Assembly (NCBI GenBank): GCA_035267815.1
Contig: DATFLK010000165.1
Location: 1-40,060 of the forward strand
Source: DATFLK01 sp035267815
Lineage (GTDB): Bacteria > Pseudomonadota > Zetaproteobacteria > Mariprofundales > Mariprofundaceae
Reading direction: 5' to 3'
DNA length: 40,060 nucleotides
Below, in pieces: positions 32,782 through 40,060 of this stretch. Every line of letters begins with the position of its first letter. The first letter of the stretch is position 1. The notes below the pieces were generated by a model that saw only the letters and a program-made list of their open reading frames with translations, did no database searches and was not told where the DNA came from. A program made the translations under genes and the position numbers.

Positions 32782-35700
32782 TTACATCAGTATCCGTTCG
32801 ATACCGCCGGACTTCACGCGGCGGATGAAATCCTCCTGCCAATTCTCGCCCTGCAGGTGTCGGATCATCTCCACGACGATGTAATCGGCTTCGACATTGC
32901 TCTCCCCCTCAAGACGGGAGAGCCCCTGCAGGCAGGAGGGGCAGGAGGTCAACACCTTCTGCTTCCCGCCGCCACCATCCTTAGCCGCGAGCGCCGCGCT
33001 CGCCTTGACCATCTCCTCCTCCTTGCGAGCACGAATCTTGCCGGCAATGGCAGGGCTGGCCACAGCCAGCGTACCGGCCTCGCCACAGCACTCCGCCGAG
33101 GCCACGGAATCCGAACCGAGCAGGCTGTCGATGGCCGCCTCTGAACCATGACGCTTGAGCGGCGAATGGCAGGGCTCGTGGTACATGTACTGCACGCCCT
33201 CGACACCCTCGACCTTGACCCCCTGACTCATTAGGTATTCGTGGATATCGATCAACGGTGCATCCGGGAAGACCTTGCCCAGCTCGTACTTCAGCAGCTG
33301 GTCATAACAGGTGCCGCAGGAGACGACGACCGCCTCGAAGTCGAGATAGGAGAGCGCATTCTTGACGCGATGGAAGAGCACCCGGTTGTCGTAGGTGATC
33401 TGGTCGCCGCGTTCATGATCGCCGCTTGCCGTGGAGGGATAGCCACAACAGAGGTAACCGGGCGGCAGCACGACGTTCAGTCCGAGGTCATAAAGCATCG
33501 CCTGTGTGGCCAGCCCGACCTGCGAGAACAGGCGCTCGGAACCGCAACCAGGGAAGTAGAAGACAGCGCGATCGTTCGCCTTCTTCGGATTCCGCAGAAT
33601 CGGGATCAGGTTCTTGTCGCGTCCGTCGATCCCCAGCATGGATCGGCCGGTCTTCAGCGGCGTACTCGGCAGCGGTCGCTCGACGAAGGAGACCACCTGC
33701 GCGGCCACACCGTCCAGATTGCGCGTCGCAGCCGGTTCCGGTTTGATCAAGCCGGTCATCTTGGCGATGCGGTGCAGCAGGCGGTGGGCCCGGTAGCCCC
33801 AATGGACCACCACCTTGCGCATCAGGTGCACCGCATCCGGATTGCGCAAGACCAGGAACATCAGCGACAGCTTTGAACCGAGGTTGAAGCTCGACTGCCC
33901 CTTATCCTTGAGCAGTGCGCGCATCTTCTCGGTGACATCGCCGAAATCGATGTTGACCGGGCAGGGCGATTCGCACTTGTGGCAGATGGTGCAGTGGTCG
34001 GCCACATCCCTCAGGCCGTCGAACTGCTCGAAGGAGATGCCGCTGCCAGTCTGCGACTCGTAGAGGAAGGCCTCGATGATCGCCCCAGCCGCCTGGATCT
34101 TGTTGCGTGGCGAATAGAGCATGTTGGCGCGCGGGAAGTGGGTGTTGCAGACCGGCTTGCACTTGCCGCAGCGCAGGCAAGGCGAGATCTCCTCGGAGAG
34201 CGCCGTCAGGTCGGCCGCCTCGAGGATCACCGACTCCATCTCCAGCAGGTTGAAGCTAGGCGTATAGGTGAAGGTCAGATCGGTGCCCGGCAGCAGCTTG
34301 TCGCGGTTGAACACGCCGCCCGCATCGACCTTCGCCTTGTATTCGGCCATCTCGTCGAGATACTCGGGCGGCATGTAGGGCAGCTTGGTGATGCCAATGC
34401 CGTGCTCGCCGGAGATCACGCCGCCCAATTCCTCCGCCTTGGCCATGAAGCGCTCCACGGCGTGATGGGCCCGTTTCATCATCTCGTAGTCGTTCGAGTT
34501 GACCGGGATATTGGTATGCACGTTGCCGTCGCCGGCATGCATGTGCGTGGCGATGACGATACGCCCGGAGAGTCCCTGCCGGTGTGCCTCGCACACCCCT
34601 TCCTGCAGGGCATCGTGGCCGCGCAAAAGATCCATCAGCGTCGATTCGACCTCGCGACGGTAAGAGATGCGCAGGATGCCGCGCTGCATCAGGTGGAAGA
34701 GCAGGTCGTCCCTACCGTATTCAGTATCGCCGAGCCGCTCCTTCAGCGCCGAGGCCGGCGCATCCAGCCCGTCGAGAAAGGCCTTCCAGCGCTCTCGTGC
34801 CGTATCGATACACTGCTCGCACTGCTCCAACTTGCCCTGCAGGTAGCCGTCGTCCTCGACGCCGAGCTCCGAGAGACTCAGTGCATCGCCGGCCGCCAGC
34901 TTCTGCCGGCACCCCTCCAGATAGCGTTCGATCCGGTCGAGGATATCGAGCTTATTGCCGATCGAGTACTCGATGTTCAGATGCTCAATGAAGTCGTTGT
35001 ACTCGGCCAGCCTAGGCAGCGGTATGACGACATCCTCGTTGAGCTTGAAGGCGCGCGTATGCTTGGCGATCGCCGCCATGCGTCCGCGGTCGGACCAGAA
35101 GCGCTGGCGGTCCGCCTCGCTGCTGGCGACGAAGCCCTCGCCCTGCCCCTCGGAGGTGATGCGACAGATGTCGGAGCAGGCCTTGGCCACGCTGCGCTTG
35201 TTGTTGCCAGAGACATCGATCAGGAGCACCACGCGCGGCCGCTCGCGGCGGGTCGACTTGCTGGTGTAGTTGATCGCCTTGACGTATTTGGCATCGAAGT
35301 GTTCCAGCCCTTCCAGATGCACTCCATCGAAGGCGTCGACATGCTCCTTGATCGCCACCATGGCTCGGGTCGCCGGTGTCAGCTCGTGGCCGTAGAACTC
35401 ACAGCAGACCGTCTGCGTATGATTGTAGGGCTGGTGCAGCACGAAGGTTGCCTCGGTAACGAAACCGTCGACGCCCTCCTTCTGCACACCGGGCAGGCCG
35501 CCCAACGCCTTGCGGGTGACATCCTTGCCGAGCCCGGCGCGGCGGAAAACGGAGCCGTGGATCGCCAGTTCCTCCGGCTCGCCGAGTGGCGTGGTGCCGT
35601 CCGGCGCGAAGCGTGACAGCTGGAAGGTGACCTGCTCATCGGCCGGGATCTTGCCCATGTTGTGGTGCTGCCGCTCGACCAGCAGCCAGTTGCCGTCCGG

Positions 35701-36597
35701 CGTCACCATCCTCCAGGAGAGCAGGTTGTCCACACAGGTACCCCAAATCACCGCATGTTTACCGCCGGCGTTGGTGGCGACATTGCCGCCGATGGTGCAG
35801 GCCCACAGGCTGGTCGGATCGGTGGCGAAGACATACGGCTTCGAGGCCTCCATGACCCGGCCGGTCACAGCCCCCGCCTGGGCGGTGATGGTATGGATCG
35901 CCTTGCCGTCGACGTCAGTCTCCTCGATGGAGCCGATCGCATCGAACTTCTCGACGTTGATCATCACCGCATCGGAATGCAGCGGTACGGAACCACCGCA
36001 GAGACCGGTACCGCCCCCCCGGGGGATCACCGTCAGCCCCAGCTCGCGCGCCGCGCGCACCAGCCCCGGAATCTCCTCGGGGCGATCCGGCGTGATGACG
36101 CAGAAGGGGTGCTCCTGACGCCAGTCGGTGGCATCGGTGGCGTTGTGCGTCAGCGTATAGGCGTCGAAGTGGACATTGTTCGGGTGCGTCGCCCTTGCGA
36201 AGGCGCGCTTGGCCTGTCGGCGCCGCTTCGGCTCCTCCTGAAACCAGCGGCGGAATTCAGCCACCATCTCCCGCGTGGCGGCGGCAACCCGAATGGCGCG
36301 CTCGTTGTCAGCCGCGGCGGCCTCGATCCGGGAGAGCCGGTCCGCATGCAGATCGACCAGTGCCTTGAAGCGTTTCTTGTGCTTAAGCAGGTCGTTTTTC
36401 AGGAAGGGATTGCGTGAGACCACCCAGACATCGCCGAGAATCTCGAAGAGCATGCGGGCGCTGCGGCCGGTACGCCGCTGCTCGCGCAGCACGTTGATAT
36501 CCTCCCAGATTTCTTCGCCGAGAAAGCGGAGAACGATTTCACGGTCAGAGTAGGAGGTGTAGTTGTACGGAATCTCGCGAATGTTTGCAGTCGACAA
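32782..36597 (-). CDS. FAD-binding and Fe-S dehydrogenase fusion (GlcD/GlcF-like, DUF3683)
   Basis: 1271 residues from TTG 36597, supported by GAGGAAG seven bases upstream and by the absence of a better start before conserved sequence. In order: an N-terminal DUF3683-type region (about 1-150); a PCMH-type FAD domain (about 164-400) with PFCVITPDRPEEIPG and PRGGGTGLCGGSVPL; a FAD-linked oxidase C-terminal domain to about 780, with HMHAGDGNVHTNIPV and GEHGIGITK; two 4Fe-4S motifs (CLRCGKCKPVC near 807, CTICHKCESPCPV near 869); and two CCG domains (FPGCGSE near 1014, LCCGYP, SCGTC, EPCHSPL, ECCGEAG). It likely oxidises a D-2-hydroxyacid such as D-lactate or glycolate and passes electrons to the quinone pool. 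The substrate is not readable. The flavin and iron-sulphur halves, often separate genes, are fused here. Confidence 0.92.
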   Translation of the reverse strand: MSTANIREIPYNYTSYSDREIVLRFLGEEIWEDINVLREQRRTGRSARMLFEILGDVWVVSRNPFLKNDLLKHKKRFKALVDLHADRLSRIEAAAADNERAIRVAAATREMVAEFRRWFQEEPKRRRQAKRAFARATHPNNVHFDAYTLTHNATDATDWRQEHPFCVITPDRPEEIPGLVRAARELGLTVIPRGGGTGLCGGSVPLHSDAVMINVEKFDAIGSIEETDVDGKAIHTITAQAGAVTGRVMEASKPYVFATDPTSLWACTIGGNVATNAGGKHAVIWGTCVDNLLSWRMVTPDGNWLLVERQHHNMGKIPADEQVTFQLSRFAPDGTTPLGEPEELAIHGSVFRRAGLGKDVTRKALGGLPGVQKEGVDGFVTEATFVLHQPYNHTQTVCCEFYGHELTPATRAMVAIKEHVDAFDGVHLEGLEHFDAKYVKAINYTSKSTRRERPRVVLLIDVSGNNKRSVAKACSDICRITSEGQGEGFVASSEADRQRFWSDRGRMAAIAKHTRAFKLNEDVVIPLPRLAEYNDFIEHLNIEYSIGNKLDILDRIERYLEGCRQKLAAGDALSLSELGVEDDGYLQGKLEQCEQCIDTARERWKAFLDGLDAPASALKERLGDTEYGRDDLLFHLMQRGILRISYRREVESTLMDLLRGHDALQEGVCEAHRQGLSGRIVIATHMHAGDGNVHTNIPVNSNDYEMMKRAHHAVERFMAKAEELGGVISGEHGIGITKLPYMPPEYLDEMAEYKAKVDAGGVFNRDKLLPGTDLTFTYTPSFNLLEMESVILEAADLTALSEEISPCLRCGKCKPVCNTHFPRANMLYSPRNKIQAAGAIIEAFLYESQTGSGISFEQFDGLRDVADHCTICHKCESPCPVNIDFGDVTEKMRALLKDKGQSSFNLGSKLSLMFLVLRNPDAVHLMRKVVVHWGYRAHRLLHRIAKMTGLIKPEPAATRNLDGVAAQVVSFVERPLPSTPLKTGRSMLGIDGRDKNLIPILRNPKKANDRAVFYFPGCGSERLFSQVGLATQAMLYDLGLNVVLPPGYLCCGYPSTASGDHERGDQITYDNRVLFHRVKNALSYLDFEAVVVSCGTCYDQLLKYELGKVFPDAPLIDIHEYLMSQGVKVEGVEGVQYMYHEPCHSPLKRHGSEAAIDSLLGSDSVASAECCGEAGTLAVASPAIAGKIRARKEEEMVKASAALAAKDGGGGKQKVLTSCPSCLQGLSRLEGESNVEADYIVVEMIRHLQGENWQEDFIRRVKSGGIERILM

Positions 36598-36728
36598 TCT
36601 GATACTTCCTCAATACGAATGTGTCGTTGGTCAGTCTGCCTCCCCGATCCCTGAATTTACAGTATCCGGTGACGGCAGAAAACTATGCGTCCGTTATGGA
36701 CATGAACAGGGCCGGGCCTTCCTGTGCC

Positions 36729-37835
36729 TCAGTCGGGTGGTAGTACGAAGCCCGGCGGCAGGTAGAGCCAGGGGTGACTGAACCAGTAGAAGCGCGAGCC
36801 ATCGGCCGAGGGAGCCGTACAGTTGTATCGGCTGCGGCCGGCCGGCAGCGGCTGTTCGACCCGAACCGTCACCTGCCTGTTCGGACCGGTCTCGTGGTCA
36901 ATCTCGATCCGGCCTTGACCGCTGGCATAGCAGTGCACCGTGTGCGGCCGAATACTGCTGTTGGACGACAGCGTCAGCGTCAACGCCGGCTGTGCATCGT
37001 GGGTCACCATCTCCCACGGCACTTCGTCGATAACCGGCAGCGGCAGCGTCGCGATCTTGGTGCGGAACTGGTCCATCGCAGCATAGTCGCCGGCAATCGG
37101 GAAACGGGGCAGCACGCGCATGTCCGAGTGGACACCGACCGCGCCGGACTGCTGACCGAACCCGACCAGCCCCATCGATCTCACGATGCCGGCCAGCGCT
37201 TCGCTGTACTCGCCGTATGGGTAGGAGAAGATCGCCGGCACCCTGCCCAACTCCTGTCGCAGCCGCTTCTGTGCATCAGAGATATCGGCCGTGACCCGCC
37301 GACGCCAGGCTGCATCGCCCTCTCCGTCACGATGCAGGACAAGGTGATCGTGTGAGCTGGAGTGATTGGCGAAACTGGCGCCGTGCTGCTGCATCTCCCG
37401 CATCTGCATCCAAGACATGAAGGCGGAATAGCCGCGGTCGATCGGGCCGGTGGCGACGAAAACGGTGAAGGGCCAGCCATGCTTCTTCAGCAGCGGAAAG
37501 GCCCGCTCATAAACCGACATATAGGCGTCGTCGATGGTGATGGCGACAGTGTGGTCCGGGATCGGCTTCCCCTGCCGGAGCTCATCGACGATGCGCGTCA
37601 ACGGCCAGACGTGGTAGCCGTGATCGGCCAGATAATCGAGCTGCTCCCCGAACCGCTCCATGTCGATATTGGTGGTCGGATAGCGCGGCACACCGAAGTG
37701 GTGGTACATCAGGATCACGGCATGCGAGGGCACAGCCGGCGCCGCACACACCGGCAACGGCGCGGAGAGCACCAGCCACCCGAGAAGAAGCGCCGCCCAC
37801 CTGCGTCGGCTGCCTAGCCATATCGTCCGGTTCAC
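36729..37835 (-). CDS. Polysaccharide deacetylase (NodB domain), exported
   Basis: 368 residues from GTG 37835. A signal peptide (about 1-32, RRRWAALLLGWLVLSAP) leads to a CE4/NodB domain. It has HAVILMYHHFG, the metal-site D102/D103 in AITIDDAY, H158 and H162 in ANHSSSHDH and the SYPYGEYS motif. These are the catalytic aspartate, the metal triad and motif 3. A C-terminal beta-rich region of about 110 residues (from about 255, PVIDEVPWEM) resembles the tail seen in PgaB-like deacetylases but is not identified. It probably removes acetyl groups from a cell-surface N-acetylglucosamine polymer. It is flanked by a 131-bp gap on one side and the antiporter, 32 bp away, on the other. Confidence 0.9.
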   Translation of the reverse strand: MNRTIWLGSRRRWAALLLGWLVLSAPLPVCAAPAVPSHAVILMYHHFGVPRYPTTNIDMERFGEQLDYLADHGYHVWPLTRIVDELRQGKPIPDHTVAITIDDAYMSVYERAFPLLKKHGWPFTVFVATGPIDRGYSAFMSWMQMREMQQHGASFANHSSSHDHLVLHRDGEGDAAWRRRVTADISDAQKRLRQELGRVPAIFSYPYGEYSEALAGIVRSMGLVGFGQQSGAVGVHSDMRVLPRFPIAGDYAAMDQFRTKIATLPLPVIDEVPWEMVTHDAQPALTLTLSSNSSIRPHTVHCYASGQGRIEIDHETGPNRQVTVRVEQPLPAGRSRYNCTAPSADGSRFYWFSHPWLYLPPGFVLPPD

Positions 37836-37867
37836 TGCCCGAACCTAACCTGCGTCACCCGCCACTG

Positions 37868-39088
37868 CTACGAACGGACCAGCGACTTGAGCATCACTGG
37901 CGTCAGCAGCGTCGTCACCAGGGTCATGATGACCACCGCCGAGAAGAGATCGTCGACGATCGGCGGTGTTGGCTCGGGCTGCGTGAACAGTCCGGCACGC
38001 AGCGCCACCTCGGCGACGATCAACTCCACCGCACCGCGCGCGCTCATGCCGACCCCGATCGTCAGCGCCTCACGCCCCCGGAAGCCGAACGCCAGCGCCG
38101 GCAAGCTGGCGCCGGCGATTTTGCCGATGAAAGCGGCCAGCACGAAGAGCAGGACGAAGAGCGGAATCTCCGTGGCCGCCCCGATTCTCAGATGCATGCC
38201 GATTGAGGCGAAGAAGATCGGCGCGAAGAATCCCATCGTGAAGGTGGTCAGGCTGCGACGGATGCTGTGATAGACCTTCGGCTCGATCGTCTGGTGCACG
38301 AAGAAGAGGCCGGCCAGGAACGCGCCGAGTAGGAAGTGCATGCCGAGTGCCTGGGCGAGCATGGCATAGGCGAGCGTGGCGATCAGCAGGGCGCTGAACT
38401 CGAACTCCTGCGCCTGAAAACGTTTCAGCCGGCGTCCCAGCCAAGGGAAGAGATAGTGGCCGATCCCGCCAGCGATGGCTAGGAAGAGCACCGCCTTGCC
38501 GGCGAGGATCAACATCGCCACGGTATCCGGAAAGCTGTGGTGTCTGATCACGGCAGTCAGGAAAGCGAGCAGGAAGAGCCCTAGAATATCGTCGAATACT
38601 GCCGCCGAAACGATCGTCTTGCCCGCCCTGCTCTTGAGCTTGCCCAGATCCATCAGCACCTTGACGGAGACCGGCACAGCGGTAATCGCCAGCACCATGG
38701 CAACAAAGAGCGACTGTGCCAACTTCATCGGCGAATCAGGCAGAAAGAACCAGCCCAGCGCGAATCCGAGGGAAAGCGGTAACAGCATACCGCCGGCCGC
38801 AATGAAGAACGCCTTCCCCGACACCTGCGCCAGTTCGTTCGGGTGCATCTCGGTGCCGGCCAACAGCATCAGAAAGAGGATCGAGAGGTCGGTGATGCCG
38901 ACGAACACCTCGTTATCCGACAGGTTGGAAAGCATCGGAAAGGTGTCCGAATAGAGATTGAAGAGCATGCCCAGCGCAATCCCCGCCACCAGTTCGCCCA
39001 CGAGCGCGGGCTGATTCAGCCGTTCTGCCACCTCGCCGGCAACACGGGTTGCGAATAGCAGGATGAGCAGGGCATAGATCAGCTCCAT
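37868..39088 (-). CDS. CPA2-family cation/proton antiporter
   Basis: 406 residues from ATG 39088, which has AAGGAGG four bases upstream; longer forms starting further upstream are not supported. About 12-13 membrane helices are predicted. Family marks are RLNQPALVGELVAGIALG near residue 25, ILFLMLLAGTEM, VFDDILGLFLLAF with the paired aspartates, LGAFLAGLFF and GVGMSARGAVELIVA. No C-terminal TrkA-N (RCK) domain is present, so it lacks the KefB/C-type nucleotide control. It probably exchanges Na+ or K+ for protons. It is divergent from the GST gene with a 124-bp gap. Confidence 0.92.
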   Translation of the reverse strand: MELIYALLILLFATRVAGEVAERLNQPALVGELVAGIALGMLFNLYSDTFPMLSNLSDNEVFVGITDLSILFLMLLAGTEMHPNELAQVSGKAFFIAAGGMLLPLSLGFALGWFFLPDSPMKLAQSLFVAMVLAITAVPVSVKVLMDLGKLKSRAGKTIVSAAVFDDILGLFLLAFLTAVIRHHSFPDTVAMLILAGKAVLFLAIAGGIGHYLFPWLGRRLKRFQAQEFEFSALLIATLAYAMLAQALGMHFLLGAFLAGLFFVHQTIEPKVYHSIRRSLTTFTMGFFAPIFFASIGMHLRIGAATEIPLFVLLFVLAAFIGKIAGASLPALAFGFRGREALTIGVGMSARGAVELIVAEVALRAGLFTQPEPTPPIVDDLFSAVVIMTLVTTLLTPVMLKSLVRS

Positions 39089-39123
39089 ATCGCCTCCTTG
39101 CCGTGACCGTGATCTCCAACTTG

Positions 39124-39155
39124 CGGACAGCCAGGCTGTCCGTTTGTCTATGATA
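39124..39155 (+). promoter_or_regulatory. 19-bp palindrome and -10-like site upstream of the GST gene
   Basis: CGGACAGCC (39124-39132) and GGCTGTCCG (39134-39142) form a perfect palindrome around one base. TATGAT at 39149-39154 resembles a -10 box, about 58 bp before the GST start. No clear -35 is present at normal spacing, so an activator or repressor binding this palindrome would be needed. It also lies near the antiporter leader and could act on both genes. Confidence 0.5.
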
Positions 39156-39212
39156 GTAGATATCGCGCTGCTGCATGATCGTGCGCCCAAACCCCTTCAG
39201 GAGGTTCAAACC

Positions 39213-39908
39213 ATGTTGCCTATTTTCAAGCGCTGGCCGCCCAAGGATCCGACCCGCATCCAGCTCTTCTCGATGAACACCCCCAACGGCGCCAAGGTAT
39301 CGGTCGCGCTGGAGGAGTTGGGCCTGCCATACGAGCCGCACACCATCGACATTCGCAGCGGCGAACAGCACACCGACGAGTACCTGACCCTGAGCCCGAA
39401 CGGCAAGATCCCGGCCCTGGTCGATCCGAACGGACCGGACGGGCGCATCATCAGCATCATGGAGTCGGGCGCCATCCTGATCTACCTGGCCGACAAGACC
39501 GGCAGACTGATCCCGGCCGATCCGGTCGAGCGCAACGAGTGCCTGCAGTGGCTCTGTTTCCAGGTCGGCCATATCGGGCCGATGTTCGGCCAGTTCGGCC
39601 ACTTCTACAAATACGCCGCCGATACCTGCCTCGATCCCTACCCGGTCGAGCGCTATACCAATGAGAGCCGCCGCCTGCTCGGCGTTCTGGAGAAGCGGCT
39701 GGCGACACGCGATTACATCCTCGATGGCGGCTACTCCATCGCCGATATCGCCACCTTCCCGTGGGTCGTCTGCCTGCGCGACTTCTACAAGGGAAGCGAG
39801 CAGCTCGGACTTGACGCGTTCGTGCGCGTCAATGAGTGGGTAACGCGCTGCCTGGAACGCCCGGCCGCCGGACGCGGCATGCAGGTCTGCGCCCCGGGGG
39901 AGGCTTGA
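39213..39908 (+). CDS. Nu-class glutathione S-transferase-like protein
   Basis: 231 residues from ATG 39213, with AGGAGG 10 bases upstream. The thioredoxin-fold N-domain shows MNTPNGAKVSVALEELGLPY, SPNGKIPALVDPN and MESGAILIYLADKTG. The TPNG start and the absence of a catalytic cysteine or serine agree with the Nu class (YfcG/YghU), which has disulfide reductase and peroxidase activity. The helical C-domain has GHIGPMFGQFGHFYKYA and YSIADIATFPWV. It most resembles YfcG in length. It is likely induced through the upstream palindrome. Confidence 0.92.
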   Translation: MLPIFKRWPPKDPTRIQLFSMNTPNGAKVSVALEELGLPYEPHTIDIRSGEQHTDEYLTLSPNGKIPALVDPNGPDGRIISIMESGAILIYLADKTGRLIPADPVERNECLQWLCFQVGHIGPMFGQFGHFYKYAADTCLDPYPVERYTNESRRLLGVLEKRLATRDYILDGGYSIADIATFPWVVCLRDFYKGSEQLGLDAFVRVNEWVTRCLERPAAGRGMQVCAPGEA

Positions 39909-39938
39909 GTAATCGAAGTCGGATGGCATGATAGACGC

Positions 39939-40060
39939 ATGATCGAACTCTCCCGACGCATCCAGCAGATCAAGCCCTCGGCCACGCTGGCCATCACCGC
40001 CAAGGCGGCCGAGCTGCGCGGCCAGGGTCGCGACATCATCTCGCTCTCCGTCGGCGAGCC
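39939..40060 (+). CDS. Class I PLP aminotransferase, aspartate type, 3' end cut by window
   Basis: Forty codons are visible from ATG 39939. The start MIELSRRIQQIKPSATLAIT followed by AKAAELRGQG and ISLSVGE is the N-terminus of bacterial AAT class Ib aspartate aminotransferases. The PLP lysine and the rest of the protein lie outside the window. It begins 30 bp after the GST stop and may be co-transcribed. Confidence 0.88.
   Translation, partial: MIELSRRIQQIKPSATLAITAKAAELRGQGRDIISLSVGE

Overview
The window is a GC-rich (roughly 60 percent by eye), densely coding chromosomal segment from a Gram-negative proteobacterium. The LapA/LapB lipopolysaccharide-assembly pair, IHF beta, six-domain ribosomal protein S1, a Nu-class GST and the order pheA-hisC-tyrA-aroA-cmk-rpsA-ihfB-lapA-lapB-pyrF resemble Gammaproteobacteria such as Pseudomonas. 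A related deep lineage such as the Zetaproteobacteria is equally compatible. I cannot fix the taxon from sequence alone. No rRNA, tRNA, IS element, prophage or CRISPR array was seen.

Layout. 1-4747 (+): the 3' part of a membrane-bound class IIIb adenylate cyclase, a TPR-like lipoprotein, ispG and hisS. 4764-7829 (+): two adjacent DUF1538 membrane proteins, a divergent PII-like protein, a CBS-pair protein and a PP2C phosphatase, nearly all overlapping or abutting. I read this as a transporter-like membrane pair with its own nucleotide-sensing regulators; it is the best candidate for an undescribed system. 7851-18680 (-): a long housekeeping string read from pheA to dgt, covering aromatic amino acids, CMP kinase, translation, DNA bending, LPS assembly and pyrimidine synthesis. 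18894-25641 (-): cstA, a YdcF/ElyC-like membrane protein, sucA and sucB. This puts peptide or pyruvate uptake next to the E1 and E2 subunits of 2-oxoglutarate dehydrogenase.

25642-31103 is an accessory envelope region: a PpiC-type lipoprotein (+), then on the minus strand a membrane PAS protein, a RibD-C reductase, an SLT-type lipoprotein, a polytopic membrane protein, a YceI protein and a small membrane protein. 31421-32695 (+) is a RhlE-type DEAD-box helicase ending at a perfect bidirectional terminator. 32782-39088 (-) holds a 1271-residue FAD/Fe-S dehydrogenase, a polysaccharide deacetylase and a CPA2 antiporter. 39213-40060 (+) holds a Nu-class GST and the start of a class I aminotransferase.

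Non-coding structure worth attention: two copies of a two-hairpin element with compensatory base changes in the cstA/ppiC region (25667-25730 and 25879-25940), a GntR-like palindrome upstream of the PAS gene, and a 19-bp palindrome at the GST promoter. SucB appears to lack the usual E3-binding domain.
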